From assembly GCA_964425225.1 (NCBI GenBank), contig CAYRMD010000009.1, positions 1-64,000 of the forward strand: a DNA stretch of 64,000 nt, read 5' to 3'. The DNA comes from BPJU01 sp964425225. Its GTDB lineage: Bacteria; Planctomycetota; Planctomycetia; Pirellulales; Pirellulaceae. The translations under genes were made by a program, and so were the position numbers. Under the pieces are notes generated by a model that saw nothing but the letters and a program-made list of their open reading frames with translations, made no database searches and was not told where the DNA came from. Positions within the stretch are counted from its first letter, which is position 1, and the number at the start of each line of letters is the position of its first letter. This document shows positions 1-8,133 of the stretch, piece after piece.

Positions 1-342
1 TGCGACTGCGTGGGGCGTCACGGGTTGTTCTTCGTACACCGTCCAGCGCTGCCCCTGCCGGACGGCAAGGCGCGGCAGTTTCCATTGCCACTCGAACACG
101 CGGCCGATCGCTTGCCCCCTTTTGTCGCGGCAATCCCAAGCTTGCCACCACTGTCCGTGCCGCTCCCGCAGGTAGGCTTCGGCCAACTCGATGGACTGAA
201 GCGCAAGCTCACGGCCCTGCTGCTTCGACAGCACCAGCCGCCACTGCGTGGCCGAGAAGGCATCCAGCGGCCTTGGCGGCGGCCAGCAGGCGTCCAGCGG
301 CCCGGCAGCCCAGGCGGCCACCGCATCGAGCCAAGGCTGCAT
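1..342 (-). CDS. Hypothetical protein, phage-like island (3' end outside window)
   Basis: An open minus-strand frame starts at ATG 342 and runs to the window edge without a stop, giving at least 114 residues. It is not the frame of the longer overlapping minus-strand open frame in this stretch; I chose it because the stop of the upstream gene (349) lies only 6 bases before this ATG, as in the rest of this packed run. The protein is rich in Trp and Arg, and I recognise no domain. Its place after the capsid fusion gene and two other small genes would suit a head-completion or connector role, but that is inference from position only. Confidence 0.55.
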   Translation of the reverse strand, partial: MQPWLDAVAAWAAGPLDACWPPPRPLDAFSATQWRLVLSKQQGRELALQSIELAEAYLRERHGQWWQAWDCRDKRGQAIGRVFEWQWKLPRLAVRQGQRWTVYEEQPVTPHAVA

Positions 343-348
343 GAACGC

Positions 349-753
349 TTAGCGGATTTCGTCATCGTCCAAGCCCAGGTCGGCCAAGTGGCACCAATCC
401 CGCTTGGCGAACTCGAAAGCGTGCGCCCGCCCCCGCGTGCGGGCCGCTTCCACTTCATGGCCCGGGCGGTAGACGACGTGAGTGCCCGGCGGGTCGAACT
501 CGTCGAAGGCGGCGTCGCCGAACAGTTGGGCCGACGTGATGGTCAATTCCGCCTGCCGGCGAGCTTCCCAGCGCTCTTGCCACGCCCGCTCGATGGCGCG
601 GGCGTCGGGGAACTCCCACGCGGCCGCTTCCCGAGCGGCCGACAGAAAGGCGTCGCGGAAGGCCCGCTCGACTTCCGCCTGGGGTGGCACGTCGCCCGTG
701 TCGTCGTACAGGCGGCAGTACGCCCGCTCTTCAGTGACACAGGCAGTGCTCAT
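349..753 (-). CDS. Hypothetical protein, 134 aa, phage-like island
   Basis: This is a 134-residue acidic, Ala/Arg-rich protein with no signal peptide or membrane segment. The first 15 residues contain two cysteines, and the middle (about 50-75) looks helical and charged. I do not recognise a family. It lies downstream of the capsid fusion in the same run; its start overlaps the end of the preceding 86-residue frame by about 20 bases, and its stop is 6 bases before the next start. This tight packing supports it as a real gene of the cassette. Confidence 0.5.
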   Translation of the reverse strand: MSTACVTEERAYCRLYDDTGDVPPQAEVERAFRDAFLSAAREAAAWEFPDARAIERAWQERWEARRQAELTITSAQLFGDAAFDEFDPPGTHVVYRPGHEVEAARTRGRAHAFEFAKRDWCHLADLGLDDDEIR

Positions 754-991
754 CTTCCCGCTCCACCTGGTCGCTGCGTCGCTCGCGCTGCCACCGGGCC
801 AGAAGCCACGCCAGCAGGGCCGCCACGCGGTCTTCTCTGCGCCCGGGCTGGCGGAAAGCTATCGAGAACTCGAACCGGCCGATACGCTCCGTCACGGCGT
901 CAAAAGAGATGTATCTCCCGTCCCTGGAAGAAAAGAGAACGGGGGACGCGGGCAAGCAAGGAACCCCCACGCCCCCCAAGGGCAAGCTCAC
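731..991 (-). CDS. Hypothetical protein, 86 aa, coupled to the capsid gene
   Basis: The frame begins with GTG at 991, which overlaps the TGA of the capsid fusion gene (988-990) in a GTGA arrangement typical of translational coupling. The product is 86 residues with a hydrophobic N-terminal third, a middle Leu/Ala/Trp helix and a charged Cys/His-containing tail. I recognise no domain. The start codon and small size leave real doubt, but the coupling and the continuous packing from 3913 to the window edge argue for it. Confidence 0.4.
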   Translation of the reverse strand: MSLPLGGVGVPCLPASPVLFSSRDGRYISFDAVTERIGRFEFSIAFRQPGRREDRVAALLAWLLARWQRERRSDQVEREDEHCLCH

Positions 992-2832
992 GCTTCCCCT
1001 TTGGCCTTGTAGGCCGCCCGGTGGTCGGCCAGGGCCGCACCGTAATCGAAATACACCCGCCAGGTGGCCGCCAGCACGTTCGGGTCGGCGTCGAAGCCGA
1101 AGAACTCCACCGTGGGCGTCTGCTTGCCCTGAAGGAACGCCACGATGAGCGGGGCGTCCTGCGGCCCGGCCAGCAGATACCAGGCCTTGCCCGACGTGCC
1201 CGTGAACCGCTCGCTGTTGGACAAGCGGGGCTCGACTTCCAGCGCCACCACGTTCTTCAGGGCGTTGCCGGTGGGCACGTCGTTGTTGGCCCGCTGGATG
1301 AAGTCGCTCTGGAGAAGCTCCTTGGCCGTTTGCTGGAGTTCCGGCGGCACCAAGAGCACCTTCGGCCGGATGTCCAGGTCCCGGCCTTCGCCGTCGCGCT
1401 GGGCCAGCATCCGGGCGATGCCCACGCCCAGCGACGCGCTCGACAGGGCCGTAGCCGCCCCTTCGTCGTAGTTCCCGTTGTCCGTGCTGAAGAAGTCGCC
1501 CGCGTTGGCCAGCAGCACGCGGTACACCAGGTCGCTGACGGCCCGCATGGCCGAGCGGCCCAGGCTGCGGGCCGTGTCGTCGAACAGGCTCAGGTCATCG
1601 TTGATGATGTCCCGCCGGTCGATGCCGATCACCTTGCCGAACGTGTCCACCTGGAACTTGTAGGTGGCTTCCGCGATGGAACCGTACTTCAACTCGCCCC
1701 CCGGGGCCACCTGCTCCAGTTCGCCCGTCTGCGTGGGCCGGATACCCGTGTGCTGCTTGAAGTCGGCCGCCGACTTGATAGCCGCGAACGCTCGCCAGGT
1801 GGCGGGCGACTCGCTGTAGGATTCCAACAAGAGCTTGTTGGCCGCATCGCCCAGGGCTGCCGGCAGGCTCATCGTGCTCAAGGCCGCCCGAATCATGCCG
1901 TCGCGCCCGTGCGGGGCGTCCACGCCTTCCAGTTCCAGGGCCGCCCGGCACAGGTCCACCAGGCTCGTGGCCCGCAGGTCCCGGGCCCGCTGTGCCGCGT
2001 CAGCCCCCAGGTGCTTCTCGGCCAGGTGCTCGCAGCCCATGTGGCCCAGGATAGCCGCCGTCAGCACCACCTGCGTGGGCGGCTCGCGGCGGCCGTGCAT
2101 CGCCGGAACCGCAGGCCGAGACGCCCGCAGCACTTCCAGCTTCGTCCGCTCCGCGTCCCAGCCCTCCTCAATGGCTCGGGCTTCCAAGTCGCCGAACCTT
2201 CCGCCGCAAATCTCCCGGATAGACTCGATGCGCTTCGATTCGGCCAATGCGGCCGCCCGAATCTCTTCCGCCGTCGCCACCTTGCCTTCTTCTCCGTTCA
2301 CAGCCTTCTCCTTCGCCTTGGCGGCGATGGCCACCGACGTGTGGGCGTCGGCGCCGATCGCCACGATGCTCACTTCCTTGAGAATCGAACGCTTCACCAG
2401 CACCAGCCCGCCGGCCGGGGCTTCCACACTGCGGCCGTTGACGGCCACCGTCTCGCCCGCCTTCACCCGGGCGTGTTCGGTGGGCACCACGCCCACCGAC
2501 GCCTGGAAGCGGTAGCCGCTGCGGGCAAGCTCGATGATTTGCCGGGCGGCTTCCGTAGCCAGGGCCAGCGTGCCTTCCACCACCAGCTTGCCGCCGGCCA
2601 CGCTCGCCCGGCCGTGCCCCACGATGCCCCGCAGCGTGGCGTCGTGGTCGGCCAGGATCCCCACCTGCTCGGCGGGCAGTTCCATGCCCGCCAAGTCGAT
2701 GGCCACCGGGCCCCAGCCGGGCACGCTCATCAGGCCGCCGGAATAAGCGACGATCCGCACCCGCGGCGGCCTGTCGCCCGCCGCCTGAATCTCCACCCGG
2801 CCAGGGGCCAGCTTCAGCTCCGCCACGCTCAT
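988..2832 (-). CDS. Prohead protease / major capsid protein fusion
   Basis: The 614-residue product joins two phage head-assembly functions. Residues about 20-190 look like an HK97-type S78 prohead protease: ADHD around His63 and FQASVG around Ser112 are the likely catalytic His and Ser, followed by the family's KEVSIVAIGADA stretch. Residues about 300-614 resemble a Mu gpT-like/HK97-fold major capsid protein (DTFGKVIGIDRRDIINDD, a VLLVPPEL stretch, a VYFDYGAALADHRAA tail). The linker (about 190-300) is charged and helical, as expected for a scaffold. I chose ATG 2832 because it overlaps the TGA of the preceding gene (ATGA). The open frame continues upstream to 3444, but that part is a shadow of the 190-residue gene. 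Such fusions are known in phages; here the gene follows a sigma factor. Confidence 0.85.
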   Translation of the reverse strand: MSVAELKLAPGRVEIQAAGDRPPRVRIVAYSGGLMSVPGWGPVAIDLAGMELPAEQVGILADHDATLRGIVGHGRASVAGGKLVVEGTLALATEAARQIIELARSGYRFQASVGVVPTEHARVKAGETVAVNGRSVEAPAGGLVLVKRSILKEVSIVAIGADAHTSVAIAAKAKEKAVNGEEGKVATAEEIRAAALAESKRIESIREICGGRFGDLEARAIEEGWDAERTKLEVLRASRPAVPAMHGRREPPTQVVLTAAILGHMGCEHLAEKHLGADAAQRARDLRATSLVDLCRAALELEGVDAPHGRDGMIRAALSTMSLPAALGDAANKLLLESYSESPATWRAFAAIKSAADFKQHTGIRPTQTGELEQVAPGGELKYGSIAEATYKFQVDTFGKVIGIDRRDIINDDLSLFDDTARSLGRSAMRAVSDLVYRVLLANAGDFFSTDNGNYDEGAATALSSASLGVGIARMLAQRDGEGRDLDIRPKVLLVPPELQQTAKELLQSDFIQRANNDVPTGNALKNVVALEVEPRLSNSERFTGTSGKAWYLLAGPQDAPLIVAFLQGKQTPTVEFFGFDADPNVLAATWRVYFDYGAALADHRAAYKAKGEA

Positions 2833-3401
2833 CGGGTTTCCCCTGCCGGCTCGAGCTTCATCTCCTTCGGGAAGAACCGGATGAAGGCGTAGCCCTCCGG
2901 CTCTTCGGCCGGTTCGACGACGAACACACGCCCCAACGGGTCGAAGCTCAGGCTGAAACCCCAGCCGAATCGGGCCGCCGCCACGCGGTACGCCTTGACG
3001 CACTGCCCGAACCGCAGGTTGCACACCCAGCAGAAATGCGTCCAGGAGTCCCAGTGGCCGTTCTCGTACAGCCATTCGGCTGCCGCGTCGATGTCCGCCT
3101 TCGTCCACTGAAGGTCGGAAAGCTCTCCCGCCGGGCGCACGACGCCCTGTTCCACCAACCCCAGCAGCGTGGACGCATCGCACTTCAGCCCCCGCAGGCG
3201 CAGCTCGCGGAAGGCCCCTTCGGTGGTCTTCGGATAGGCCAGCGACGAACTGCTGGAACGTTCCCCTGGGAACTCGTACTTTTCGGCCAAGCCTTCTTCG
3301 ATGGCCCTGCGCTCCACCTGCGACACCAGGTCCATCAGGTGATCGAAGTCCTCGCGCAGCCAGTAGTGCCGTTTCGGGCATTGTTCGTTCGAGTTGTTCA
3401 T
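2829..3401 (-). CDS. Hypothetical protein, 190 aa, between sigma factor and capsid gene
   Basis: This soluble 190-residue protein starts at ATG 3401 behind a good AGGAGG ribosome site, 8 bases after the sigma-factor stop, and ends in a 4-base overlap with the capsid gene. The middle (about 60-115) looks helical with a Trp-rich segment (DLQWTKADIDAAAEWLYENG); a cysteine pair (CWVC) sits near residue 130. I do not recognise a fold; the N-terminal half could be a DNA-binding or adaptor domain, but nothing proves it. Position implies a role in regulating or assembling the phage-like particle. Confidence 0.65.
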   Translation of the reverse strand: MNNSNEQCPKRHYWLREDFDHLMDLVSQVERRAIEEGLAEKYEFPGERSSSSSLAYPKTTEGAFRELRLRGLKCDASTLLGLVEQGVVRPAGELSDLQWTKADIDAAAEWLYENGHWDSWTHFCWVCNLRFGQCVKAYRVAAARFGWGFSLSFDPLGRVFVVEPAEEPEGYAFIRFFPKEMKLEPAGETR

Positions 3402-3409
3402 CGGTCCTC

Positions 3410-3913
3410 CTATTGGAACTTTTCCAGATAGTACTTGCGAGCAAGCTCGAGCTCGCGTTCGACGGTCCTTAGACTGACGCCGAGCTGGTCTGCGATTTCT
3501 TGGGCCGAGTAGCCGGCCATCCGAAGCTGGACAACACGCCTGCGGCGTTCGGGCAGCTTGGCGAGATACTCTCGGACTATCGCCGTTTCCACCGGATCGT
3601 CGCGGCGGTTTCCCGCCGCGGCTTCAAGAAGCCCCGGCTCTTCCCCGCTCGGCTCTTGAAAAGCCGACTCGGGCTTCGGCTCGTGTTCCTGCTCCGAGTC
3701 AGCGTCGCGCAGCAGGTTCTTCAGCCGGTCGGTCATCCGGTGCTTGGCCAGGCCGATGTTCCCTGTGTCCCGGTACACCTGCCACCCGGCCAGAACGAGT
3801 TCCTGCGCGGCGTCCTCCTGCCAATGTCTACCCCCACGCCGGCGGGTACGTTTCGCCACGATGGCCCGGGCGAAGGCGTAAAGCTCTTCAGCGACTTGGG
3901 TTTCGTCGTTCAT
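3410..3913 (-). CDS. Small sigma-70-like factor (ECF-like) heading the capsid cassette
   Basis: The 167-residue product has a C-terminal region 4 of sigma-70 type: residues about 115-165 carry REYLAKLPERRRRVVQLRM followed by a helix-turn-helix (SAQEIADQLGVSLRTVERE). The N-terminal 70 residues could form a shortened region 2 (charged, with WQEDAAQELVLAGW). The linker is acidic and of low complexity. It starts at ATG 3913 with AGGAG six bases upstream, and the next gene follows after 8 bases. The likely role is directing RNA polymerase to element promoters, perhaps its own operon; a phage late-gene activator is an alternative. No recognisable anti-sigma gene is adjacent. Confidence 0.75.
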   Translation of the reverse strand: MNDETQVAEELYAFARAIVAKRTRRRGGRHWQEDAAQELVLAGWQVYRDTGNIGLAKHRMTDRLKNLLRDADSEQEHEPKPESAFQEPSGEEPGLLEAAAGNRRDDPVETAIVREYLAKLPERRRRVVQLRMAGYSAQEIADQLGVSLRTVERELELARKYYLEKFQ

Positions 3914-4055
3914 GCGGTCTCCTAGGCGGCCATGTGGGGCCTTGCTAGAATAATCGACACAAGGGGGGCGGGAACCGCCACGGACGACCGCTCACTCCTC
4001 TGCAAGACAGGCGAGGCTGGTATCGTCAGGCCAGAGACAACGAAGGAGACCTGCG

Positions 4056-4349
4056 GTGGCTAAGACACAGACACGAGGCTCCGGACAAAGCTGTCCGCAT
4101 TGCGGGCGCCGTACCTATCGCGATAAGGGTTCGTACCTTGAGTGCACGGTGTGCGGCTACATCGGTTGGCCTTGGAGCCAACCTGTCTCACACATGGGCA
4201 AGGGCCGTGAAAATACCTGTCCTTGGTGCCAGCAACTTACTTTGCACAATGTGAAGGCTCTATCCACCGGCCATAAGCTTCGGCGTTGTTCCACTTGCAA
4301 CTACACCGCCATCGAGCCCCCACAGCAGGCACAGGCCGCCGCCCCATAG
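4056..4349 (+). CDS. Small protein with two C4 zinc ribbons
   Basis: The 97-residue product starts with GTG preceded by a strong GAAGGAGA ribosome site. It contains two treble-cysteine units: C13/C16 with C30/C33 (CPHC and CTVC) and C55/C58 with C78/C81 (CPWC and CSTC), each spaced like a zinc ribbon. The tail is Ala/Pro/Gln-rich. Zinc ribbons of this kind bind nucleic acid or act as adaptors in transcription or replication. It diverges from the sigma-factor operon with about 140 bases between them, so it could be an element regulator. I cannot assign a named family. Confidence 0.6.
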   Translation: MAKTQTRGSGQSCPHCGRRTYRDKGSYLECTVCGYIGWPWSQPVSHMGKGRENTCPWCQQLTLHNVKALSTGHKLRRCSTCNYTAIEPPQQAQAAAP

Positions 4350-4410
4350 CGGCGGGCCACCAGCGACGCTAGCGATCCCTTCGTTTTCGAGTCCCTTGAC
4401 GAAACCATCT

Positions 4411-5076
4411 ATGGGTAATGACCTTGAACGACTTGCCTCATCGCCGCGGCCACTGGACCCGAGAGGGTTCAATCCGCGATCGACGCTGCCCTATGGCTTA
4501 ACGGTTGAGCACGTGAAGTCGGCGATGCAGGAGTTCCTGGATTTCTTGAGGCTGATCAACCAGCGCCTACGCGAGAAGTCCGTGCCGCGGCTCGAATCAT
4601 TACTCATGCCAGCCAATTTCAGCAGTATCGTTGGGGAGTTTATGACGGCTACGGTCCCGAAGTACTGCGACACGCTGGTCAAGAACGCTTATCACAACGG
4701 CCACCCTGATCTGTTGCCCAAAGGGATGTTTCCGGGTGACTCAATTCTGCACGCCGACGAGGGAATTGAGATTAAAGGTTCGCGGTACTTGAGAGGATGG
4801 CAGGCCCACAATCCCGAAGAGTGTTTTCTTCTGGTTTTTGTGTTCGACAGCAACCGTCCAAGGGACGTGTCAAAGGGTGTCAGTCCTCGGCCTTTCTCGT
4901 TCATCAAGGTAGTCGGGGCGAGACTCGAGAAGACGGATTGGCAATTTGCTGGTCGGTCTGCGACCAGTCGGAGAACGATCACCGCCACAGTTCTACCTTC
5001 CGGCTGTGAGAAAATGGAGGCAAACTGGGTTTACCGCGATAGCGAACTTGACCCCGACGCTGGCGCTTTCAAGTGA
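4411..5076 (+). CDS. Probable type II restriction endonuclease
   Basis: The product (221 residues from ATG 4411; a TTG at 4396 would add five) contains a likely PD-(D/E)xK nuclease core: HPD at Asp100 and, after a short hydrophobic stretch, EIK with Glu120 and Lys122, followed by a strand-rich region (CFLLVFVFD). The N-terminal 80 residues look helical and could bind DNA. The strongest support is context: the gene converges on a DNA methyltransferase, and the two 3' ends overlap by eight bases, as in many type II restriction-modification pairs. Recognition sequence unknown. No clear ribosome site precedes either start. Confidence 0.65.
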   Translation: MGNDLERLASSPRPLDPRGFNPRSTLPYGLTVEHVKSAMQEFLDFLRLINQRLREKSVPRLESLLMPANFSSIVGEFMTATVPKYCDTLVKNAYHNGHPDLLPKGMFPGDSILHADEGIEIKGSRYLRGWQAHNPEECFLLVFVFDSNRPRDVSKGVSPRPFSFIKVVGARLEKTDWQFAGRSATSRRTITATVLPSGCEKMEANWVYRDSELDPDAGAFK

Positions 5077-6016
5077 AGAGCCGTCGCTGCGGGTCAAGGG
5101 TCTGGATTTCGCAGTCGATCACTCTGAGTTTCGGCACAGCCGCGACAGCCATGTCGTAGTAGTCCCGAAACCGTTCCACTCCCACCGCTGTCAACCCGAC
5201 TGCCTCTGCCGCCGCGACGGTTGAGCCGCTTCCCATAAATGGGTCTAGAATGATCCCTTCTCCCAGCGGTAGACACGTGTAGACGAGTTGGCGGAGAAAC
5301 GACTGCGGCTTCAAGCTAGGATGCGGGGCAATTTGCCTCTCCCGCTTGGGTGTGCGCTCACTCAGAAGGACATCCTCGAAAGGTTTGCCACTCGGCACAC
5401 GTCGGAGACCTCCAGTCTGGAAGGCTCGCAGGCAGTCGCTGAGCTTCATCCCTGGGGGCAGCGGTTTACGTAAAATTCCCCACGGCTCGTAGCAACCGCG
5501 AGGCATTGACGAGACGTCGGGGAACTCCTTTTCGGCGTTCTTGGGGCGGTCGCCTCCCCTTAGGGTACGGACCAACCGTATGATTTGGCCTCGAAACTCA
5601 AGGCCTCCCGCGATCAGAGCCTGGTATAAGACAGGGGCGATGAAGGCATTAGTGGCGATGAAAACATGGCCGCCGGGGCGAAGGGCTCGCGTGGCAAGGC
5701 GACTCCATTCAAGGAAAAAATCAAAGAGGCGACCGCGCTCCTTGCTATCCAGGGCTGTAAACCGCGGCAGAGGCTGCCGTTGATGCCCGTCGAACGAGGG
5801 AGGAATACGCCAGATGCCGCCATTGCGTTCGTTGCGCTTTCTCAGCTGGTCGAAGTCGTACTCCTTTATGCCGTACGGGGGATCAGTCACGACAGCGTGA
5901 ATAAGACCTTCAGGGATTCGAGGTAGCCACTCCATGCAATCAGCATGGACGAGGAGCGAGCGCCCAATCCTACAGAACTCATAGTCCAGAGCCAGTTCGG
6001 CCAATGCTTCCGACAC
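5069..6016 (-). CDS. DNA methyltransferase, beta-class, probably adenine-N6
   Basis: The 315-residue product methylates DNA using S-adenosylmethionine. The catalytic motif IV TDPPYG is at residues 44-49 and the cofactor motif DPFMGSGST near 258, so the target-recognition region lies between them. This IV-before-I order marks the beta class. DPPY rather than SPPY favours adenine N6 methylation. The middle region (about 150-240) is the probable specificity domain. The start is GTG at 6016 with GAGGAAG six bases upstream. Paired with the convergent endonuclease-like gene, its likely job is protecting the element or host DNA from that enzyme. Confidence 0.88.
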   Translation of the reverse strand: MSEALAELALDYEFCRIGRSLLVHADCMEWLPRIPEGLIHAVVTDPPYGIKEYDFDQLRKRNERNGGIWRIPPSFDGHQRQPLPRFTALDSKERGRLFDFFLEWSRLATRALRPGGHVFIATNAFIAPVLYQALIAGGLEFRGQIIRLVRTLRGGDRPKNAEKEFPDVSSMPRGCYEPWGILRKPLPPGMKLSDCLRAFQTGGLRRVPSGKPFEDVLLSERTPKRERQIAPHPSLKPQSFLRQLVYTCLPLGEGIILDPFMGSGSTVAAAEAVGLTAVGVERFRDYYDMAVAAVPKLRVIDCEIQTLDPQRRLFT

Positions 6017-6260
6017 GCTCTGCCTTCCTCATTGAACGTCTATGAGACCGTTTCGGACCAGCTCAGTGGCACTGGGCTCCGGCCCGAGCCAGCGACGTAC
6101 CCCAGAAGCCCGATGCCTTCCCGCCATCTCCAGTCATCCCGCGATCCGCTGGTATCACACGAGTCTACCCCCCTCTCACCGTACCTGGCAAGTCTGCCGA
6201 TGCTAGCTTGACGGCCCCACACTCCCCCGCTCCCACCCGAACCCTACCCGCTCCACACGG
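6017..6260. other. Gene-free junction between restriction-modification pair and truncated lyase
   Basis: About 240 bases contain no convincing gene. It separates the methyltransferase start from the premature stop of the lyase-like gene. No transposase remnant, terminal inverted repeat or target duplication could be made out by eye. It probably contains the right end of the accessory island. Confidence 0.4.
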
Positions 6261-7538
6261 CTACCCATCCTGTCCCTGCATGTTGGCATGGTAAACATAG
6301 CTTCCGATAGGAGTACGACCGGCCAGAGGATTGCCTTTGGGAAGAGTCGGCAGGAACAATCCGCGAGCCGACCAACCCTCGTTGCCGCGCGTACGTCGTC
6401 CCCCCCAGCCGGCTCGACCATAGGTTCCGGCAATGCCGGGCAGCTTGCCTCCGCTTACGGTTTGATTCCAATCGTCCGCTAACCGCAAGTAATAGCGGAA
6501 ATATATCTCTTCCGGCTCGCGGTCGATCTTATCGCGGAAGCGAAAACCAACGTTGAGGCCATAATGGTTGCCGCGCGCTATGCGTACGCGTAGCGCGTGG
6601 CCCTCCAACGGCACGAACCGTAGAGCTGGATCTGCGGTAACTCGATTCACCGTTTCCCCTTGCCCGGAATATGACCAGTTGCGTTGCCATTCCGGTGACT
6701 CGAAATCCTCGACTAACCAGACCCCTTTTCGCCCTCGCAAGGCCTGATCCGACATGGCACGTAACGCTAGACCGTACTGCATTTGGCCTGCCTCAACCTC
6801 ATGCGGCGAACAAGCAAAAACTCCGATACCTATGGACCCGGACCGCCGCACACAATAAAGGCGCAGTTCGGCACGCCAAAGTGATATCTCCCTGGAAAAC
6901 TCGTTGTGATCGAATCGAACCAAGATATGTTGCGGCTGAGTCGATACCGACAGCTCGTCGCGTGCTCCGAGCGATCGATATGTGGAAGGATCCAAGTACG
7001 TGTCGGCAACGGCGTGCAACTGTCGTTCCTGCCCTTCCCCGACCAAATGCAGCCGAGGACACCACTGCGAATCGGATGCTTCACGACTGGCAAAAACCGC
7101 CCGTCCGCTTCCATCAATCACCCGTAACAGCACCCCTCGATTGGGTATCTTTCCGTTCTGCCATTGTCGGACAAGCGGCGTGATATCCCAGGGTACCCAC
7201 CCGTTCTCCGCGGATTGAGTGATGCGAGCTATGGCAAAAGGCACGTTACCTTGGGCTTGGCCTTGAGCGTCGACCCAATCTCCGAGGAAGTTTTTCCATG
7301 GCAACATCGCGCCCCGGTTGTAATACTCGCGAGCTGCCCCGTCGTTGGCCTGTTCTGACCCTTCGGCCCAATCGCCCGGAAGTGAATCGTTGGACTCTTG
7401 GACCTCCGGGAGCTGGGAGGCAAAGGTGCAGAAGGCGGGCGTTCGCGACCACTCGGATAGCAACAAGCCACTCGCAACAACTCCTAGGCTCACGACCACT
7501 GTTATCGAAGTCGTCTTGCGGCAAAAGTTTTTCAGCAT
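6261..7538 (-). pseudogene. Secreted polysaccharide-lyase-like protein, 3' truncated
   Basis: The 425-residue frame starts at ATG 7538 with AAAGGA upstream and begins with a signal peptide or membrane anchor (VVVSLGVVASGLLL). Two beta-sandwich modules of DNRLRE type follow: DITPLVRQWQNGKIPNRGVLL near 120, and a second, VADTYLDPSTYRSLG, with a paired ARDELSV stretch after it. The C-terminal part (about 285-425) resembles the PL14-like lyase domain (YFRYYLRLADDWN, GGKLPGIAGTYG, then WSARGLFLP). This domain normally runs about 100 residues further, but here it ends after YVYHANMQGQDG, right where a conserved DxW segment is expected. The break coincides with the start of the accessory island, so I read it as a broken gene; a shortened functional variant is possible. 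Confidence 0.6.
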
Positions 7539-7789
7539 GGATCGGCGTCCTTTCTTCGCGACCGTGTGCGAGCTACCACCAGCAAGTGCCACTAACTTGA
7601 TTGCCGCTTGCCCTTCGGCATTGCGGCACTCTGGATCGTACGGCAGATCCGCATTTGGTCACGAACCGCGATTTGTACCGCAGATAAGCGGGATGTTCTT
7701 GGGGCCTGGTCAATCCCAACAGCATTGGTTCCCGTTTTCCTGCACGTGTATTAACCTTTGCTTGGGAATTGCCAGTTCGGTGGGTAAAA

Positions 7790-7862
7790 TGGGACCGGCA
7801 GGATTCGAACCTGCGACCAACCGATTATGAGTCGGCTGCTCTCACCACTGAGCTACGGTCCC
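7790..7862 (-). tRNA. tRNA with anticodon CAU (Met elongator or Ile2)
   Basis: The minus strand folds into a complete cloverleaf of 73 nt: acceptor GGGACCG paired with CGGTCCC, a D arm with GCTCAGTGGTGAGAGC, anticodon loop CTCATAA (anticodon CAU, plus-strand positions 7827-7829), and T arm GCAGG-TTCGAAT-CCTGC. The discriminator is A and no CCA is encoded. The anticodon stem lacks the three G-C pairs of initiator tRNA, and the 1-72 pair is G-C, so it is not the initiator. Sequence alone does not tell elongator Met from lysidine-modified Ile2. Confidence 0.95.
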
Positions 7863-8133
7863 GGCTGGATATCCAACGAAGCCTCCAACCAACTTCGAAT
7901 GAATCCTCCATGATTTTTTACCACACTTGAGGCAATAACGGTATTCTACCTTCGGCAAAAACGGTGCAGACGCTCCGAAATCTTGGACACGCTCGGGACA
8001 AGAGTCGAGAGGAATCCGTACTGCTTTTCGTTTTAAGGGAGTTGGCATGCCGAAAAGTTGGCAATGGGCAGAAAAATCGATCCTATTAAGGCTCAATGGA
8101 ACTTGACACGACGTCGTTCAACTCGAAGAACCG

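Noticed and set aside
10..2892. A plus-strand open frame of 960 codons across the capsid region
   Set aside because: It is an antisense shadow of the GC-rich minus-strand genes; its product is Arg/His/Pro-rich with no domain, while the minus strand shows protease and capsid motifs with coupled starts and stops.
2833..3444. N-terminal extension of the capsid fusion frame
   Set aside because: This part lies in a different frame over the 190-aa gene, which has its own ribosome site and an ATGA overlap; the extension has no family features.
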